From an uncultured Bacteroidales bacterium (lineage in GTDB: Bacteria > Bacteroidota > Bacteroidia > Bacteroidales > Bacteroidaceae): 64,000 nucleotides of DNA. Below the pieces are notes generated by a model. It was given only the letters and a program-made list of their open reading frames with translations. It did not search any database and was not told the DNA's origin. The position numbers and the translations under genes were made by a program. The first letter of the stretch is position 1, and the number at the start of each line of letters is the position of its first letter. Location: positions 27,554 through 91,553 of the forward strand of contig CACYHN010000007.1 of the NCBI GenBank assembly GCA_902774275.1, in the 5' to 3' direction. Of this stretch, positions 1 through 9,541 are shown in pieces.

Positions 1-539
1 TCGGGAGTCTTGACTACAATCTCTGTATTATTCTCTATACGTGTCTCAACTTTCTCGTTGATGACCACCTGAGGGCTGTAACGGAGTGTAAGGCCCACAA
101 TCAGACCTAAAGCCAGCTGTCCGGCCACCTTAACCCAGCCGTTAAGTCCATCCTTGTTCTTACGGAAGGTCTTGATATAGTCATCGGCAAAACCGATGCC
201 ACCTAAAATGACTGTGGTTATGATCATCAGCCACATATAGATATTCTTAAGGTCACCTATCAGGAGGCATGGCACCAGGATTGCCACTATTATTATGACG
301 CCTCCCATGGTAGGAACACCCTTCTTGGCTACTCCAAAGGGATCCAGCTTTACATCACGCTGAGTCTCTGATATGTTTTTCCGTTTCAGCACATCAATGA
401 AGTGACTGCCGAACCAGCACGACACCGCAATTGACAGCACTAAGGCAACAACTGCCCTGAATGTCACATACAGGAACAATCCACCACCCGGAATATCTAT
501 CCCGGCATTTTTTAAGTATTCAAAGAGACTGTATAGCAT
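1..539 (-). CDS. mraY: Phospho-N-acetylmuramoyl-pentapeptide transferase, N-terminal part
   Basis: MraY attaches phospho-MurNAc-pentapeptide to undecaprenyl phosphate in the inner membrane, giving lipid I. Reading the minus strand from the ATG at 537-539 gives about 179 codons starting MLYSLFEYLKNAG, with several hydrophobic segments and the aspartate motif FADDYIK of the MraY/WecA family. The gene runs off the left edge, so the C-terminal half is missing. It starts 31 bases after the murE stop and is the last visible gene of the division and cell wall operon. Confidence 0.93.
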   Translation of the reverse strand, partial: MLYSLFEYLKNAGIDIPGGGLFLYVTFRAVVALVLSIAVSCWFGSHFIDVLKRKNISETQRDVKLDPFGVAKKGVPTMGGVIIIVAILVPCLLIGDLKNIYMWLMIITTVILGGIGFADDYIKTFRKNKDGLNGWVKVAGQLALGLIVGLTLRYSPQVVINEKVETRIENNTEIVVKTP

Positions 540-570
540 TCTTCCAATTGAGAATTTTACGTTTCACTTA

Positions 571-2028
571 TCAAAAACACTCGCGGATTACTTCGTGATC
601 GTCAAAATGGTGCTTGACGCCTTTGACGTCCTGATAATCCTCATGGCCCTTGCCTGCCACAAGTATTACATCACCGGCCTGAGCCATCATACACGCGGTA
701 CGGATAGCCTCACGGCGGTCAACAATCGTTATCACCTTCTGCATATCCTCTTTGGTAAGACCGGCCAGCATATCATTTATGATATCCTGCGGCTCCTCAA
801 AACGGGGATTATCTGATGTAATGATAACCTTGTCACTGTACTTGACACTCTCCTTTGCCATGAGCGGACGCTTGCCCTTGTCACGGTTGCCGCCTGCACC
901 CACCACCGTGATTATCTGTCCTTTCTTGTCCAGCACATCAACAATGGTTGTGAGCACATTGGTAAGTGCATCAGGAGTATGGGCGTAATCTACTATTGCA
1001 GTGAAGCCCTTGGGTGAGCGTATGGCATCAAAACGTCCGTTAACAGGCACCAGCGTACTCATTACGGTAAGCACCTCCATAGGATCGCGGCCCAGGTTCA
1101 CGGCTGTACCGTAAACTGCCAGTAGATTGCTTGCATTGAACTTGCCTATAAACTTTAAGAACACCTCGCGGCCGTTTATCTCAAGCAGCATACCGTCAAA
1201 ACCAGATTCTAAAAGACGGCCCTTGAAGTCACTCATGCTGCGCAATGAGTATGTGGTAACCTTTGCCTTGGTGTTCTGTGCCATTACCAGCCCGTTCTTG
1301 TCATCCAGGTTGGTAACCACAAAAGCCTCCTTGGGCAGATCATCAAAGAACTTCTTCTTGGCTTTGAGGTAGTTCTCAACCGTCTTGTGGTAATCCAGAT
1401 GGTCACGGGTAAGATTTGTGAATATGCCACCTGCATATTTGAGTCCGCCTATGCGTTTCTGCACTATGGCATGTGAACTGCACTCCATGAACACGTACTT
1501 ACAGCCCTCATCGGCCATACGTCCCAACAGACGGTTCAGCGTTACTGCATCGGGAGTGGTATGATCAGCAGGTATCGGCTCTCCGTCTATATAGTTGCAT
1601 ACGGTTGAAACCAATCCGCATTTGTAACCGAACGCCCGGAACATATTATATAACAAGGTTGCAATGGTGGTCTTGCCGTTTGTTCCCGTCACACCCACCA
1701 GTTTGACCTTGTCGGTAGGATTACCAAAGAACCTGGTAGATACGACACCCACAACATCCTCACAATCCGGCACCTGTATGTATGTAACGCCATCTGCAGG
1801 CTGCTCAGGCAATACCTCACAAAGCACCGAGCCAGCTCCCAGTTCTACTGCCTTGGGTATGAACTGATGGCCGTCAACGGTAGTACCGCGCATAGCCACG
1901 AACAGACACCCTTTACCCACCTTGCGTGAATCAAGCTGGATATCAGTAACAGCCATTGCGGTATCACCGACAGTCCTGACTACCTTAAGTCCTGATACAA
2001 GTTCTCCTATTGTCACCATATATCTCAC
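571..2028 (-). CDS. murE: UDP-MurNAc-tripeptide synthetase MurE
   Basis: A cytoplasmic Mur ligase that adds the third stem-peptide residue to UDP-MurNAc-L-Ala-D-Glu. The 485-aa product has the Mur ligase order: N-terminal UDP-binding domain, ATP loop [10 protein letters not shown] near residue 113, central domain with [10 protein letters not shown], and a C-terminal domain with DNPR (SDNPRFEEP). DNPR is typical of meso-diaminopimelate-adding enzymes. The GTG at 2028 overlaps the preceding penicillin-binding protein stop (GTGA), which suggests translational coupling. An ATG three codons further in (2019) is an equally reasonable start. Confidence 0.96.
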   Translation of the reverse strand: MRYMVTIGELVSGLKVVRTVGDTAMAVTDIQLDSRKVGKGCLFVAMRGTTVDGHQFIPKAVELGAGSVLCEVLPEQPADGVTYIQVPDCEDVVGVVSTRFFGNPTDKVKLVGVTGTNGKTTIATLLYNMFRAFGYKCGLVSTVCNYIDGEPIPADHTTPDAVTLNRLLGRMADEGCKYVFMECSSHAIVQKRIGGLKYAGGIFTNLTRDHLDYHKTVENYLKAKKKFFDDLPKEAFVVTNLDDKNGLVMAQNTKAKVTTYSLRSMSDFKGRLLESGFDGMLLEINGREVFLKFIGKFNASNLLAVYGTAVNLGRDPMEVLTVMSTLVPVNGRFDAIRSPKGFTAIVDYAHTPDALTNVLTTIVDVLDKKGQIITVVGAGGNRDKGKRPLMAKESVKYSDKVIITSDNPRFEEPQDIINDMLAGLTKEDMQKVITIVDRREAIRTACMMAQAGDVILVAGKGHEDYQDVKGVKHHFDDHEVIRECF

Positions 2029-4214
2029 ATTGATAATGTCAATTGTATTCTGTCACCCCTGCGGTAACGGGTATTTTTCTGCAGGCTCTGGCTCTTTACC
2101 TTGCCCACTCCGCTGATGTTAACCCTCATTCCCATCTTCTCCAACAGATAGAGTGCATCCGATGCTCCCATGCCACGCACATCAGGAACCAGCCCCTCAG
2201 CGTACTCCACATGCTTCATCACATAACGTCCCGAATCCGAGCTTACACTCCCCCATACCGTATCTGCCACGGCACGGTCAATGCGGCTCATCAGATTCTT
2301 CTTGCCAAGCCCCTTGAGCACGGTACCCGCCTTGGCCAGATCACCCGGCAAGACTTTTGGTATGAACTGACGGGTTGAGTCAAAGGCCTCCTTCACATCC
2401 CTGATGTTACGGCTTGCCATTACCTTCTCTGATATCTCATGAAACACCGGAGCCGCCCAGGTGGCACCACCGGCAGCACCGCCATCGGTACGTATGGAGA
2501 CTATGCATGAGTACTGCGGATTATCGGCCGGGAAGTATCCGCAGAACGATACCATATGAGTCTGTCTCCCGCTCTTATAACCCCCTGCGCCCTGTGAGAG
2601 CTGTGCCGTTCCGGTCTTTCCGGCCACAGGAAAATATTTGGAACTTGCATTCTTTCCTGTGCCGTTCTGAACCACGTTTTCAAGCAGGAACCTCACTTTT
2701 TCAAGCGTCTCATCCTTACACATGTGCCGTTTCACTACCTCAACCGGGAATTCCTGTACTACCTCACCTTCACGGGTTACTTCCGTAACCAGACGTGGAG
2801 CCACCATACACCCTCCGTTAGCCACACCATTGTAGAAAGCAAGAGTGTTTATAACAGGCAACTGGGTATTATATCCTATTGACATCCAGGGCAGACGGGT
2901 AGCATCCCAATAACCGTCACGCTTTATCACCGGAGCAGCAGTTCCTGTAAGCTGAAGGTCAAAATGGGTATTGATGCCCGTACGGCATATTCCATCCACA
3001 AAAGCCTGCGGATTATCCTTGTACGCTGCATTTATCAGTTTGGATGTTCCTATGTTACATGAATTCTGGATAATTCCTACCACAGTAAGCCATCCGTAAT
3101 TCTTGCTTGCATCCGTCATCCGGGCGCCTCCAAAGCCAGTATATAAGCCATGCTCACAGTAAACACTGTCTGTAAGTGAAATCTTGCCGTCATCAAGAGC
3201 CACCATCATGGATACGGGCTTGAACGTGGAACCCGGCTCAAACAACTCCTTTACGGCATTGTTCTGTATCTCGCTGAACTGGCCTGATTCCGTCTTGGTA
3301 AGACTGGCAATAGCCTTTATATCACCAGTGGGTACTTCCATAAGCACCACTATGCCCGATGCTGCGTTCCTGAATTCAAGCTGCTTACGCAAAGCCACCT
3401 CAGCAATGTCCTGCATATCCACATTGATGGTTGTGTGTATGTCACAACCGTCTATCTGCGGGATATCGGCAATCATACGGGTTACATTCTGTACCTTCTC
3501 CTGATGACCGCGCCCGGGAACACCACGCAGGAGAGAATCAAATGACAGCTCCAGACCGTTTCTGGCTGAATCCTTGGCCTCAAACATACTCCCGATAGTT
3601 CTTGCTGCAAGAGCTCCAAACGGCTTCTGGCGTGAGATCTTGGACTCGGCACTGAAGAACCATCCCTCATACTTGGGCTTGAGCCATACGGTCTTGGCCA
3701 ATGACTTATACTGATTGTATGTTATGGGATAAGAGTTGCGTGAGCCACCAGGCAAAAGCATCCATGAATGGGATTTGGAGGCATGTCCCTTCTCATAATG
3801 AGTGGCAAATTCCTGCACTGAATACTGCGGGAATATCTCATGCATCTGGTGCGCGAACTCTGCCAGATGTCTTGAGTAGAGTGTATCCTTGCGCTCCTGA
3901 TCCTTCTTGCCACGAACCTCATCCTTCTCGGCAGTACGGAAATCCAGGAACACACGGTACTGTTTCATACTGCTTGCCAGCAGCAACCCCTCATCACTCA
4001 GGATATTACCGCGACGCGGCTCAATCACCCTGTTCACGGGAGTCATGTTCTTGGACACATCGTTCCAGTACTGTCTCTCCCCAAACATGACAAAAGCCAT
4101 CTTCACTATGATGAATATGCCCCACACCAACATGAGCAGGAACAGAGAGAGGTATTTACGTGACACCCTCTTCTTCTCCTGTGAACGAGTCTCCTTATCT
4201 TTCATCTCTCTCAT
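2025..4214 (-). CDS. ftsI: Division penicillin-binding protein (FtsI/PBP3 class) with PASTA domain
   Basis: A septal peptidoglycan transpeptidase. The 729-aa product has a short cytoplasmic N terminus, one membrane anchor (about residues 22-45), a dimerisation domain, and a transpeptidase domain with all three active-site motifs: the serine in [11 protein letters not shown] in NSCNIGTSK, and KTG in [10 protein letters not shown] single PASTA-like domain ends the protein ([15 protein letters not shown] onward). The start ATG overlaps the ftsL-like stop as ATGA, so the two are probably translated together. The PASTA domain separates it from proteobacterial FtsI and fits the Bacteroidetes form. 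Confidence 0.94.
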   Translation of the reverse strand: MREMKDKETRSQEKKRVSRKYLSLFLLMLVWGIFIIVKMAFVMFGERQYWNDVSKNMTPVNRVIEPRRGNILSDEGLLLASSMKQYRVFLDFRTAEKDEVRGKKDQERKDTLYSRHLAEFAHQMHEIFPQYSVQEFATHYEKGHASKSHSWMLLPGGSRNSYPITYNQYKSLAKTVWLKPKYEGWFFSAESKISRQKPFGALAARTIGSMFEAKDSARNGLELSFDSLLRGVPGRGHQEKVQNVTRMIADIPQIDGCDIHTTINVDMQDIAEVALRKQLEFRNAASGIVVLMEVPTGDIKAIASLTKTESGQFSEIQNNAVKELFEPGSTFKPVSMMVALDDGKISLTDSVYCEHGLYTGFGGARMTDASKNYGWLTVVGIIQNSCNIGTSKLINAAYKDNPQAFVDGICRTGINTHFDLQLTGTAAPVIKRDGYWDATRLPWMSIGYNTQLPVINTLAFYNGVANGGCMVAPRLVTEVTREGEVVQEFPVEVVKRHMCKDETLEKVRFLLENVVQNGTGKNASSKYFPVAGKTGTAQLSQGAGGYKSGRQTHMVSFCGYFPADNPQYSCIVSIRTDGGAAGGATWAAPVFHEISEKVMASRNIRDVKEAFDSTRQFIPKVLPGDLAKAGTVLKGLGKKNLMSRIDRAVADTVWGSVSSDSGRYVMKHVEYAEGLVPDVRGMGASDALYLLEKMGMRVNISGVGKVKSQSLQKNTRYRRGDRIQLTLSM

Positions 4215-4534
4215 TTGGGCAGACGGTACGGCGGTTCTGTTATAGGTTGCAATCCTGAGCCATTTCTGGCTGCTGCTTTCTCCACATATGAAGGTTTGCT
4301 CTTGGCCGATACATCACTCGTGGTGTTCAGAGTCTGATATTCCATATCCACCAGCTCACGTCTCAACCTCTCAGCATACGCCTGGTCACGCTGATATGCA
4401 TACCTGTTTCCGATGTAAAAGATGATGCAAACCAGCACCTCCAGCAGCAACCAGATATTACGGTTGATGAAATCAGGTACGGACTGCATCAATCCTTTTT
4501 TCCTTACGGTCTTATCAGCGTTATTATCCTCCAT
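4211..4534 (-). CDS. ftsL: FtsL-like small division protein
   Basis: A 107-aa bitopic membrane protein between rsmH and the division PBP, the place of ftsL in dcw clusters. It has a charged cytoplasmic N terminus, one transmembrane segment (IWLLLEVLVCIIFYIGNRYA) and a short heptad-like periplasmic part (QRDQAYAERLRRELVDMEYQ). FtsL sequences are poorly conserved, so the name rests on position, size and topology. I chose the ATG at 4534, one base after the rsmH stop. A longer TTG-initiated form is possible but would overlap rsmH. Confidence 0.75.
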   Translation of the reverse strand: MEDNNADKTVRKKGLMQSVPDFINRNIWLLLEVLVCIIFYIGNRYAYQRDQAYAERLRRELVDMEYQTLNTTSDVSAKSKPSYVEKAAARNGSGLQPITEPPYRLPK

Positions 4535-4535
4535 A

Positions 4536-5444
4536 TCACACCTTCTCGGCAATTCTCAGTTTTGCACTACGGGAGCGAGGATTGGCAGCCTGCTCTGCAG
4601 CATCGGGAACAACAGGTTTCCCGATAACCTTAAACGGCACCTCACGGTTTCCGTAGAAATCAGTCTTTATCTCGCCCTCTATGTTTCCGCTCTTCATCAG
4701 GTTCTTGACCATGCGGTCCTCAATGGAATGATATGTTATCACCACTAAACGGCCACCCTTGTCAAGCAATCCCACAGCACCTGTCAGCATCTCACGCAGG
4801 GCATCAACCTCATGGTTCACCTCCATACGCAGCGCCTGGAACAGTTTTGCGGTATCCTTTTTTTCACGTTCACGACCTATTACGGGACGTATGGCATCCA
4901 GCAACTGGGTCACTGTCTCCAAGCGACCGTTCTTACGTGCCTTGCCTATAGCCTGTGCTATCTGACGTCCGTTCTGCAACTCTCCATACAGCCAGAACAA
5001 CTGCGCCAAACGTTCCTCAGGATATTCATTAAGTATATCCGATGCCTTTACCCCCTCCTTCTGGTTCATGCGCATATCAATAGGCCCATCAAAACGGAAT
5101 GAGAATCCGCGGGTGCTGTCATCAAAATGATGCCATGATACCCCCAGGTCAGCCAGTATGCCATTCACCTTTTCATGCCCATACCAGCGCATGAAATTGC
5201 TCATATAGCGGAAATTGGAATAAACAAACGTAAACCGGTCATCCTTGATTATGTTATTCATGGCATCGGCATCCTGATCAAAACCGTACAGATGACCTTT
5301 GTTACTGAGTAGAGACACTATTTCGCGTGAATGGCCACCACCACCGAAGGTGGCATCCACATAGACCCCGTCAGGGTCCACCACAAGCCCTTCTACGCTT
5401 TGTTTGAGAAGGACCGGCACATGATATGTCCCGATTGTGTCCAC
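4536..5444 (-). CDS. rsmH: 16S rRNA m4C1402 methyltransferase RsmH
   Basis: RsmH (MraW) N4-methylates C1402 of 16S rRNA using S-adenosylmethionine. The 302-aa product matches the usual length. It starts with the family signature YHVPVLLKQSVEGL, then the SAM-binding VDATFGGGGHSREI, NGILADLGVSWHHFDDSTRGFSF, and the C-terminal VVITYHSIEDRMVKN and RSRSAKLRIAEK. The start is GTG at 5444, since no ATG lies before the conserved N terminus. It follows mraZ by 25 bases. Confidence 0.96.
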   Translation of the reverse strand: MDTIGTYHVPVLLKQSVEGLVVDPDGVYVDATFGGGGHSREIVSLLSNKGHLYGFDQDADAMNNIIKDDRFTFVYSNFRYMSNFMRWYGHEKVNGILADLGVSWHHFDDSTRGFSFRFDGPIDMRMNQKEGVKASDILNEYPEERLAQLFWLYGELQNGRQIAQAIGKARKNGRLETVTQLLDAIRPVIGREREKKDTAKLFQALRMEVNHEVDALREMLTGAVGLLDKGGRLVVITYHSIEDRMVKNLMKSGNIEGEIKTDFYGNREVPFKVIGKPVVPDAAEQAANPRSRSAKLRIAEKV

Positions 5445-5469
5445 TTACCTGTTATGTATGTTGCATGTA

Positions 5470-5925
5470 TCACTCAGTCATGAATTTTTTCAGACTATCG
5501 GCAAACTCGCTGTCTGACATGAACGGCTGCCTGCCTGTACCTGCGGCTATATCAGGAGCCCATATCTCTATGGTCTGCTCCATACCCACAAACAGCGCAT
5601 CCTGCTTAATGCCCACCTTGTCAAGCAACGCCTGTGGCAGCAGCATACGGCCATTGCTGTCCAGCTGCACCTCCTGAGCCTCTGACACCAGTTTGCGATA
5701 TACCATCTGCTGGTTTCCGTCAAAACGGTTCAACTTGGCACGCACTCCGGCTATCTCCTCCTGCCACTGCTGTGCAGGATATACCACAAGACAGTTCTCA
5801 AAGTAATCCTTGCGGACCACTAAGGTCTGGACACCGGACTGCTGCAGTATGCGGCGGAATCCGGCCGGCATGAATGCCCTGTTCTTGGCATCCAGACGCA
5901 CTGGGAACTGACCTATGAAACTCAT
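5470..5925 (-). CDS. mraZ: Division/cell wall cluster regulator MraZ
   Basis: First gene of the division operon. MraZ is a ring-forming DNA-binding protein with two AbrB-like halves that represses its own promoter. The 151-aa product starts MSFIGQFPVRLDAKNRAFMP and repeats the SWIM-like pattern in the second half (QLDSNGRMLLPQALLDKVG). I used the ATG at 5925. A longer TTG reading exists, but it runs through the promoter -7 box, so it is unlikely. Three 10-bp-spaced GTGGG-like boxes just upstream fit autoregulation. Confidence 0.95.
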   Translation of the reverse strand: MSFIGQFPVRLDAKNRAFMPAGFRRILQQSGVQTLVVRKDYFENCLVVYPAQQWQEEIAGVRAKLNRFDGNQQMVYRKLVSEAQEVQLDSNGRMLLPQALLDKVGIKQDALFVGMEQTIEIWAPDIAAGTGRQPFMSDSEFADSLKKFMTE

Positions 5926-5952
5926 TCTTTGCTGATAATCGATATTCGGATT

Positions 5953-5996
5953 CAAAGTTATAACTTTTCACTCCACTTTCACCCACATTTCCCCAC
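5953..5996 (-). promoter_or_regulatory. mraZ promoter with MraZ operator boxes
   Basis: On the minus strand a TAACTTTG -7 box lies at 5953-5960. Upstream are three hexamers GTGGAG, GTGGGT and GTGGGG (5971-5976, 5981-5986, 5991-5996) spaced exactly 10 bp apart. Known MraZ sites are direct repeats of a TGGG core with the same spacing. The boxes fall between the -7 and -33 regions, a position suited to repression. Confidence 0.8.
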
Positions 5997-6163
5997 TTTT
6001 TATTTAAAAAAGTTTTTAACTACCTGTTGATAACTCAGCGGACTGATGATTAGAATCTTAGCTGCAGATGGTTAAAGCATTACTTTTGGGAAGTTTATCA
6101 GGATGTTGATAAATTGAAAATTGAAAATTAATACGATTGAACCTGCGTAACACCCGCGACATT

Positions 6164-6197
6164 AAAAAATGACGGTCCATTCGGATCGTCATTTTTT
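6164..6197 (-). terminator. Terminator downstream of the SulP gene
   Basis: A hairpin with an 8-bp GC-containing stem (gacggtcc / ggatcgtc, one G-T pair) is flanked by A6 and T6, so it can work in either direction. It lies between the SulP stop and the mraZ promoter and separates the two transcription units. Confidence 0.8.
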
Positions 6198-6218
6198 ATA
6201 ATTTTCAATTTTCAATTC

Positions 6219-7790
6219 TCAATTCTCAATTATCTCTTGAGCCCGCTTGAGCGCGATATTAATGTGGCTGCAGATATTCTCCTTACCCACAATATCATCC
6301 ATCCCTGCATCCTCAATAACCTTCATAACCTGGGGATTCACGCCAGACAGAACTACCTTGACACCCATCTGAGAGCACATACGGCACATATTGGAGAGGT
6401 TATGCACACCTGTTGAATCAATGAACGGAACCTTACGCATACGGATTATACGCACCTTGGCGCGGCCACCCATATCACCCATCATCTCCTCAAACTTGTT
6501 GCCTATACCAAAGAAATAAGGACCGTTTATCTCATACACCTTAACGCCCTCAGGTATAACCAGATGCTCCAGATTACCCTGCACGTCAGTATCGGCACTG
6601 GGGTCAATCTCATCGCTCAATACTGAAACATTGGTAGTCTCAGCCATACGTTTCATGCAGAGCAGGCAGGCAATCAGGACACCAACTTCAATTGCAATGG
6701 TAAGGTCGAATATCACCGTGAGGAAGAATGTAACCAACAGTACTACGATATCGGACTTGGGGTTCTTGAGTATGGCCTTGAAACTGCGCCATTCACTCAT
6801 GTTATATGATACCACAACCAGAATACCGGCCAGGCAAGCCATGGGGATGAACTTGACAAGCGGCATCAGGAAGAGGTAGATGAGAGCCAAGACAATGGCG
6901 TGCGCGATTCCGGCAATGGGAGTGCGCCCGCCGTTGTTGATGTTGGTCATGGTTCGTGCTATTGCGCCTGTGGCAGGTATTCCGCCTATCAGAGGCGATA
7001 CCATATTGGCAATACCCTGTGCCACAAGTTCCTGGTTACTGTCATGACGGTCGCCAATCACACCATCGGCCACAGCTGCCGAGAGCAATGACTCTATTGC
7101 ACCCAGCATAGCAATCACCATAGCGGGCTGAGCCAGACGCGTAATGTTTTCCCAACTGATTTTGGGTACCTCGGCCTGCGGCAGTTCTGTTGATATTGAG
7201 AAACGGTCACCGATGGTCTCAACGCCCTCCACGCCTAAGCTGCGCAGTATGAGGCACACAACTGTCATAATGATGATTGCCGCAAGAGAACCAGGAAGTT
7301 TTCGACTGATCTTAGGAGTAAAAATGATTATCAGTATGCTGCCCGCACCTATCAGCAGTGACCACCAGCTCACAGTGTCAAAATGCTGGAAATAGACAGC
7401 CCACTTATCAATGAAACCCGCCGGAACACTCTCTATCTGGAGTCCGAACAGATCCTTTATCTGTGTTGCGAATATTGTAAGGGCAATACCGCTTGTAAAA
7501 CCTACCACAATGGGATAAGGAATATACTTGATTATGGTTCCCAAATGCAGGACACCCATCAGGATCAGGAATGCTCCCGCCATAAACGTGGCAATGCAGA
7601 GCCCGCTCATGCCGTACTCCTGTATTATTCCATACACAATCACAATAAACGCTCCGGTAGGACCACCTATCTGGACCTTGCTTCCGCCAAAGAAAGAGAT
7701 GATGAAACCTGCTACGATAGCAGTGAGAATACCCGCCTCAGGAGTGGCTCCCGATGCGATACCGAATGCAATGGCAAGCGGCAGAGCCAC
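6219..7790 (-). CDS. SulP-family anion transporter with STAS domain
   Basis: An inner-membrane SLC26/SulP permease, probably for sulfate, bicarbonate or a similar anion; the substrate cannot be read from the sequence. About ten to eleven hydrophobic segments are followed by a C-terminal STAS domain (VYEINGPYFFG through FIDSTGVHNLSNM to the end). The GTG at 7790 is the first start codon in this frame, but it cuts off conserved residues. The frame continues upstream as DVLKNGYDKQTLVQDLLAG and stays open to 7889 with no ATG, GTG or TTG. An ATG at 7887 lies in another frame, so a one-base indel or a non-standard start is likely. Confidence 0.88.
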   Translation of the reverse strand: MALPLAIAFGIASGATPEAGILTAIVAGFIISFFGGSKVQIGGPTGAFIVIVYGIIQEYGMSGLCIATFMAGAFLILMGVLHLGTIIKYIPYPIVVGFTSGIALTIFATQIKDLFGLQIESVPAGFIDKWAVYFQHFDTVSWWSLLIGAGSILIIIFTPKISRKLPGSLAAIIIMTVVCLILRSLGVEGVETIGDRFSISTELPQAEVPKISWENITRLAQPAMVIAMLGAIESLLSAAVADGVIGDRHDSNQELVAQGIANMVSPLIGGIPATGAIARTMTNINNGGRTPIAGIAHAIVLALIYLFLMPLVKFIPMACLAGILVVVSYNMSEWRSFKAILKNPKSDIVVLLVTFFLTVIFDLTIAIEVGVLIACLLCMKRMAETTNVSVLSDEIDPSADTDVQGNLEHLVIPEGVKVYEINGPYFFGIGNKFEEMMGDMGGRAKVRIIRMRKVPFIDSTGVHNLSNMCRMCSQMGVKVVLSGVNPQVMKVIEDAGMDDIVGKENICSHINIALKRAQEIIEN

Positions 7791-8064
7791 TATACCTACA
7801 ATTACACCTGCAAGCAGGTCCTGAACAAGAGTTTGTTTGTCATAACCGTTCTTGAGAACATCATTTACGCCGACCGTTTGCCGACATTGTTAATTTAACA
7901 CTTTTCGTTTTCGGCCGCGAAATTACACATTTCCAGCCCTCATTGTAACACCTGCCCTACGCGCATTACATATAATTACCACAATTATACAATTTTAACC
8001 TCATTTGCCATATGGAGATTCCAAAAGAGCATCAGGCTAATATTGCATTTTCAGGAAAATGGTG

Positions 8065-8072
8065 TACCTTTG
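8065..8072 (+). promoter_or_regulatory. -7 box of tRNA-Val(GAC)
   Basis: TACCTTTG matches the Bacteroidetes -7 consensus TAnnTTTG and lies 30 bases before the mature tRNA 5' end. Confidence 0.6.
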
Positions 8073-8102
8073 CCATGCTTTCAGTTCAGGAGAGCGGGAT
8101 TT

Positions 8103-8177
8103 GATCCTTTAGCTCAGTTGGTTTAGAGCGCTTGCTTGACAGGCAAGAGGTCAGCAGTTCAAATCTGCTAAGGATCA
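8103..8177 (+). tRNA. tRNA-Val (GAC)
   Basis: A full cloverleaf: acceptor GATCCTT/AAGGATC, D-arm TAGCTCAGTTGG, anticodon stem CTTGC/GCAAG with loop TTGACAG (anticodon GAC), T-arm AGCAG-TTCAAAT-CTGCT, discriminator A. CCA is not encoded. Confidence 0.97.
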
Positions 8178-8211
8178 CAAAAAGGAGCGGTCCATTGACC
8201 GCTCTTTTTGT
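8178..8211 (+). terminator. Terminator of tRNA-Val(GAC)
   Basis: A stem of GAGCGGTC/GACCGCTC with a CATT loop, flanked by A5 and T5, starts directly after the tRNA. Confidence 0.85.
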
Positions 8212-8232
8212 AATCCTTTTCCGACCTCTTTT

Positions 8233-8306
8233 TATTTTGCTTCGCAAAAGCGCTCGCTCCTCTCGCTTGGCGGCCCTCCGGGACCGCGTAACGGCTGTGC
8301 CGTTAC
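8233..8306. repeat. Three consecutive short hairpins
   Basis: The gap between tRNA-Val and the ATPase gene holds three adjoining inverted repeats: TTTTGC..GCAAAA (8233-8248), an imperfect GGCGG..CCGC hairpin (8269-8287) and GTAACGGC-TGT-GCCGTTAC (8288-8306). The middle one is almost identical to sequence at 54218-54236 and 56704-56722, so it belongs to a dispersed family. Confidence 0.6.
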
Positions 8307-8353
8307 CATCACTGCAAAATGTCGAATTTAATTATAGAATTTCTATAATAGAA

Positions 8354-8385
8354 TTTGTATAATTGAAATAACAATACTATCTTTG
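8354..8385 (+). promoter_or_regulatory. Promoter of the AAA ATPase gene
   Basis: TTTG (8354-8357), 20 bases, then TATCTTTG (8378-8385) match the Bacteroidetes -33/-7 consensus with good spacing. A TATAGAA/TTCTATA inverted repeat lies just upstream. Confidence 0.7.
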
Positions 8386-8403
8386 CAATAAAATAAATCA
8401 GGT

Positions 8404-9540
8404 ATGGAGAATCCATTTTATATATCAGGACTAATTCCTGAAGAATTTTTTTGCGATAGAGACTACGAGACTCAGTGGCTTGTACGTACTTTACAAAACA
8501 AAGCAAATGTTCTGCTCACATCCCCGCGCAGGATGGGTAAGACACAATTGATAAAACATACATATGCCCAGCCGTCCATCAAGGATATCTATTACACTTT
8601 TTATGTGGACATATATCCCACTACAAGCATTAATGAATTGGTGCTCTTTTTAAGCAAAGAAATATACAATGTTCTGGTTCCAAAAGGCAAAGCCGTACTT
8701 GACCGTTTCCTGTCCACCATTCACTCTCTATCCGGCAGTTTTGGATACAATCCTATTACCGGATTTCCTTCATTCGATGTAAAGATGGGCGATATACACT
8801 CTCCGCAGCTCACTCTCGAGGAGATATTCAACTATTTGGAACATGCTGATAAGCCATGCATATTTGCCATAGACGAGTTCCAGCAGATTTCACATTATCC
8901 CGAGAAAAACGTAGAGGCTCTATTGCGCTCATATATCCAAGGCATGAACAACTGCCGTTTCATTTACGCAGGCAGCAACCGTCATGTACTTGAAAACATG
9001 TTTAATAGTGCAGCAAAACCTTTCTACAATAGCGCTGAACAATTTTATTTGGATTGCATTCCTAAAGATATTTATACCGGATTTGCAATAGAACAATTCA
9101 GAAACAGCCAAAGAGTATTGACTCCTGATGCCGCAAATCTGGCTTACGATCTGTTTGAAGGACACACCTATTACGTCCACAACCTGTTGCACAATGCATT
9201 TGCATACATTGACTCCAATATAACGGTTGACAAGGATGAGATAAACCGGATACTTGATAACACCCTACAGGAGAAAGAACACAGTTTTTCTTCAACTCTA
9301 AGCCAGCTGAATTATCAGCAGAAAGAAACACTCGTAGCTATTGCCAAAGAAGGAAACGCCACGGGTGTTACATCTGTAGCATTTGTAAAAAAACACTCCC
9401 TCAAATCACCTAGTTCAGTTCAATATGCAATCTCAACTTTACTGGAAAGCCAGTTGTTGACTTACGAGAATCGGGGACGAATCAAAATATATCGTCTTGC
9501 AGACCGTTTCCTGGAGAAATGGATTTGCCGTACTTACTAA
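8404..9540 (+). CDS. AAA-family ATP-binding protein (archaeal-ATPase type)
   Basis: A 378-aa cytoplasmic STAND-like ATPase of unknown target. The P-loop is SPRRMGKTQ (about residues 41-49) and Walker B is CIFAIDEFQQI (about 158-168), followed by the sensor-like FIYAGSNRHV. The C-terminal part looks like a winged helix (TGVTSVAFVKKHSLKSPSSVQYAISTLLESQLL). This type is common in Bacteroidetes as single genes with no operon partner, as here. It ends one base before the stop of the convergent gene at 9542. Full length, no sign of decay. Confidence 0.85.
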   Translation: MENPFYISGLIPEEFFCDRDYETQWLVRTLQNKANVLLTSPRRMGKTQLIKHTYAQPSIKDIYYTFYVDIYPTTSINELVLFLSKEIYNVLVPKGKAVLDRFLSTIHSLSGSFGYNPITGFPSFDVKMGDIHSPQLTLEEIFNYLEHADKPCIFAIDEFQQISHYPEKNVEALLRSYIQGMNNCRFIYAGSNRHVLENMFNSAAKPFYNSAEQFYLDCIPKDIYTGFAIEQFRNSQRVLTPDAANLAYDLFEGHTYYVHNLLHNAFAYIDSNITVDKDEINRILDNTLQEKEHSFSSTLSQLNYQQKETLVAIAKEGNATGVTSVAFVKKHSLKSPSSVQYAISTLLESQLLTYENRGRIKIYRLADRFLEKWICRTY

Positions 9541-9541
9541 G

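Noticed and set aside
8354-8400. TATAGAATTTCTATA palindrome as a toxin-antitoxin operator
   Set aside because: The gene downstream is a solitary ATPase with no partner.
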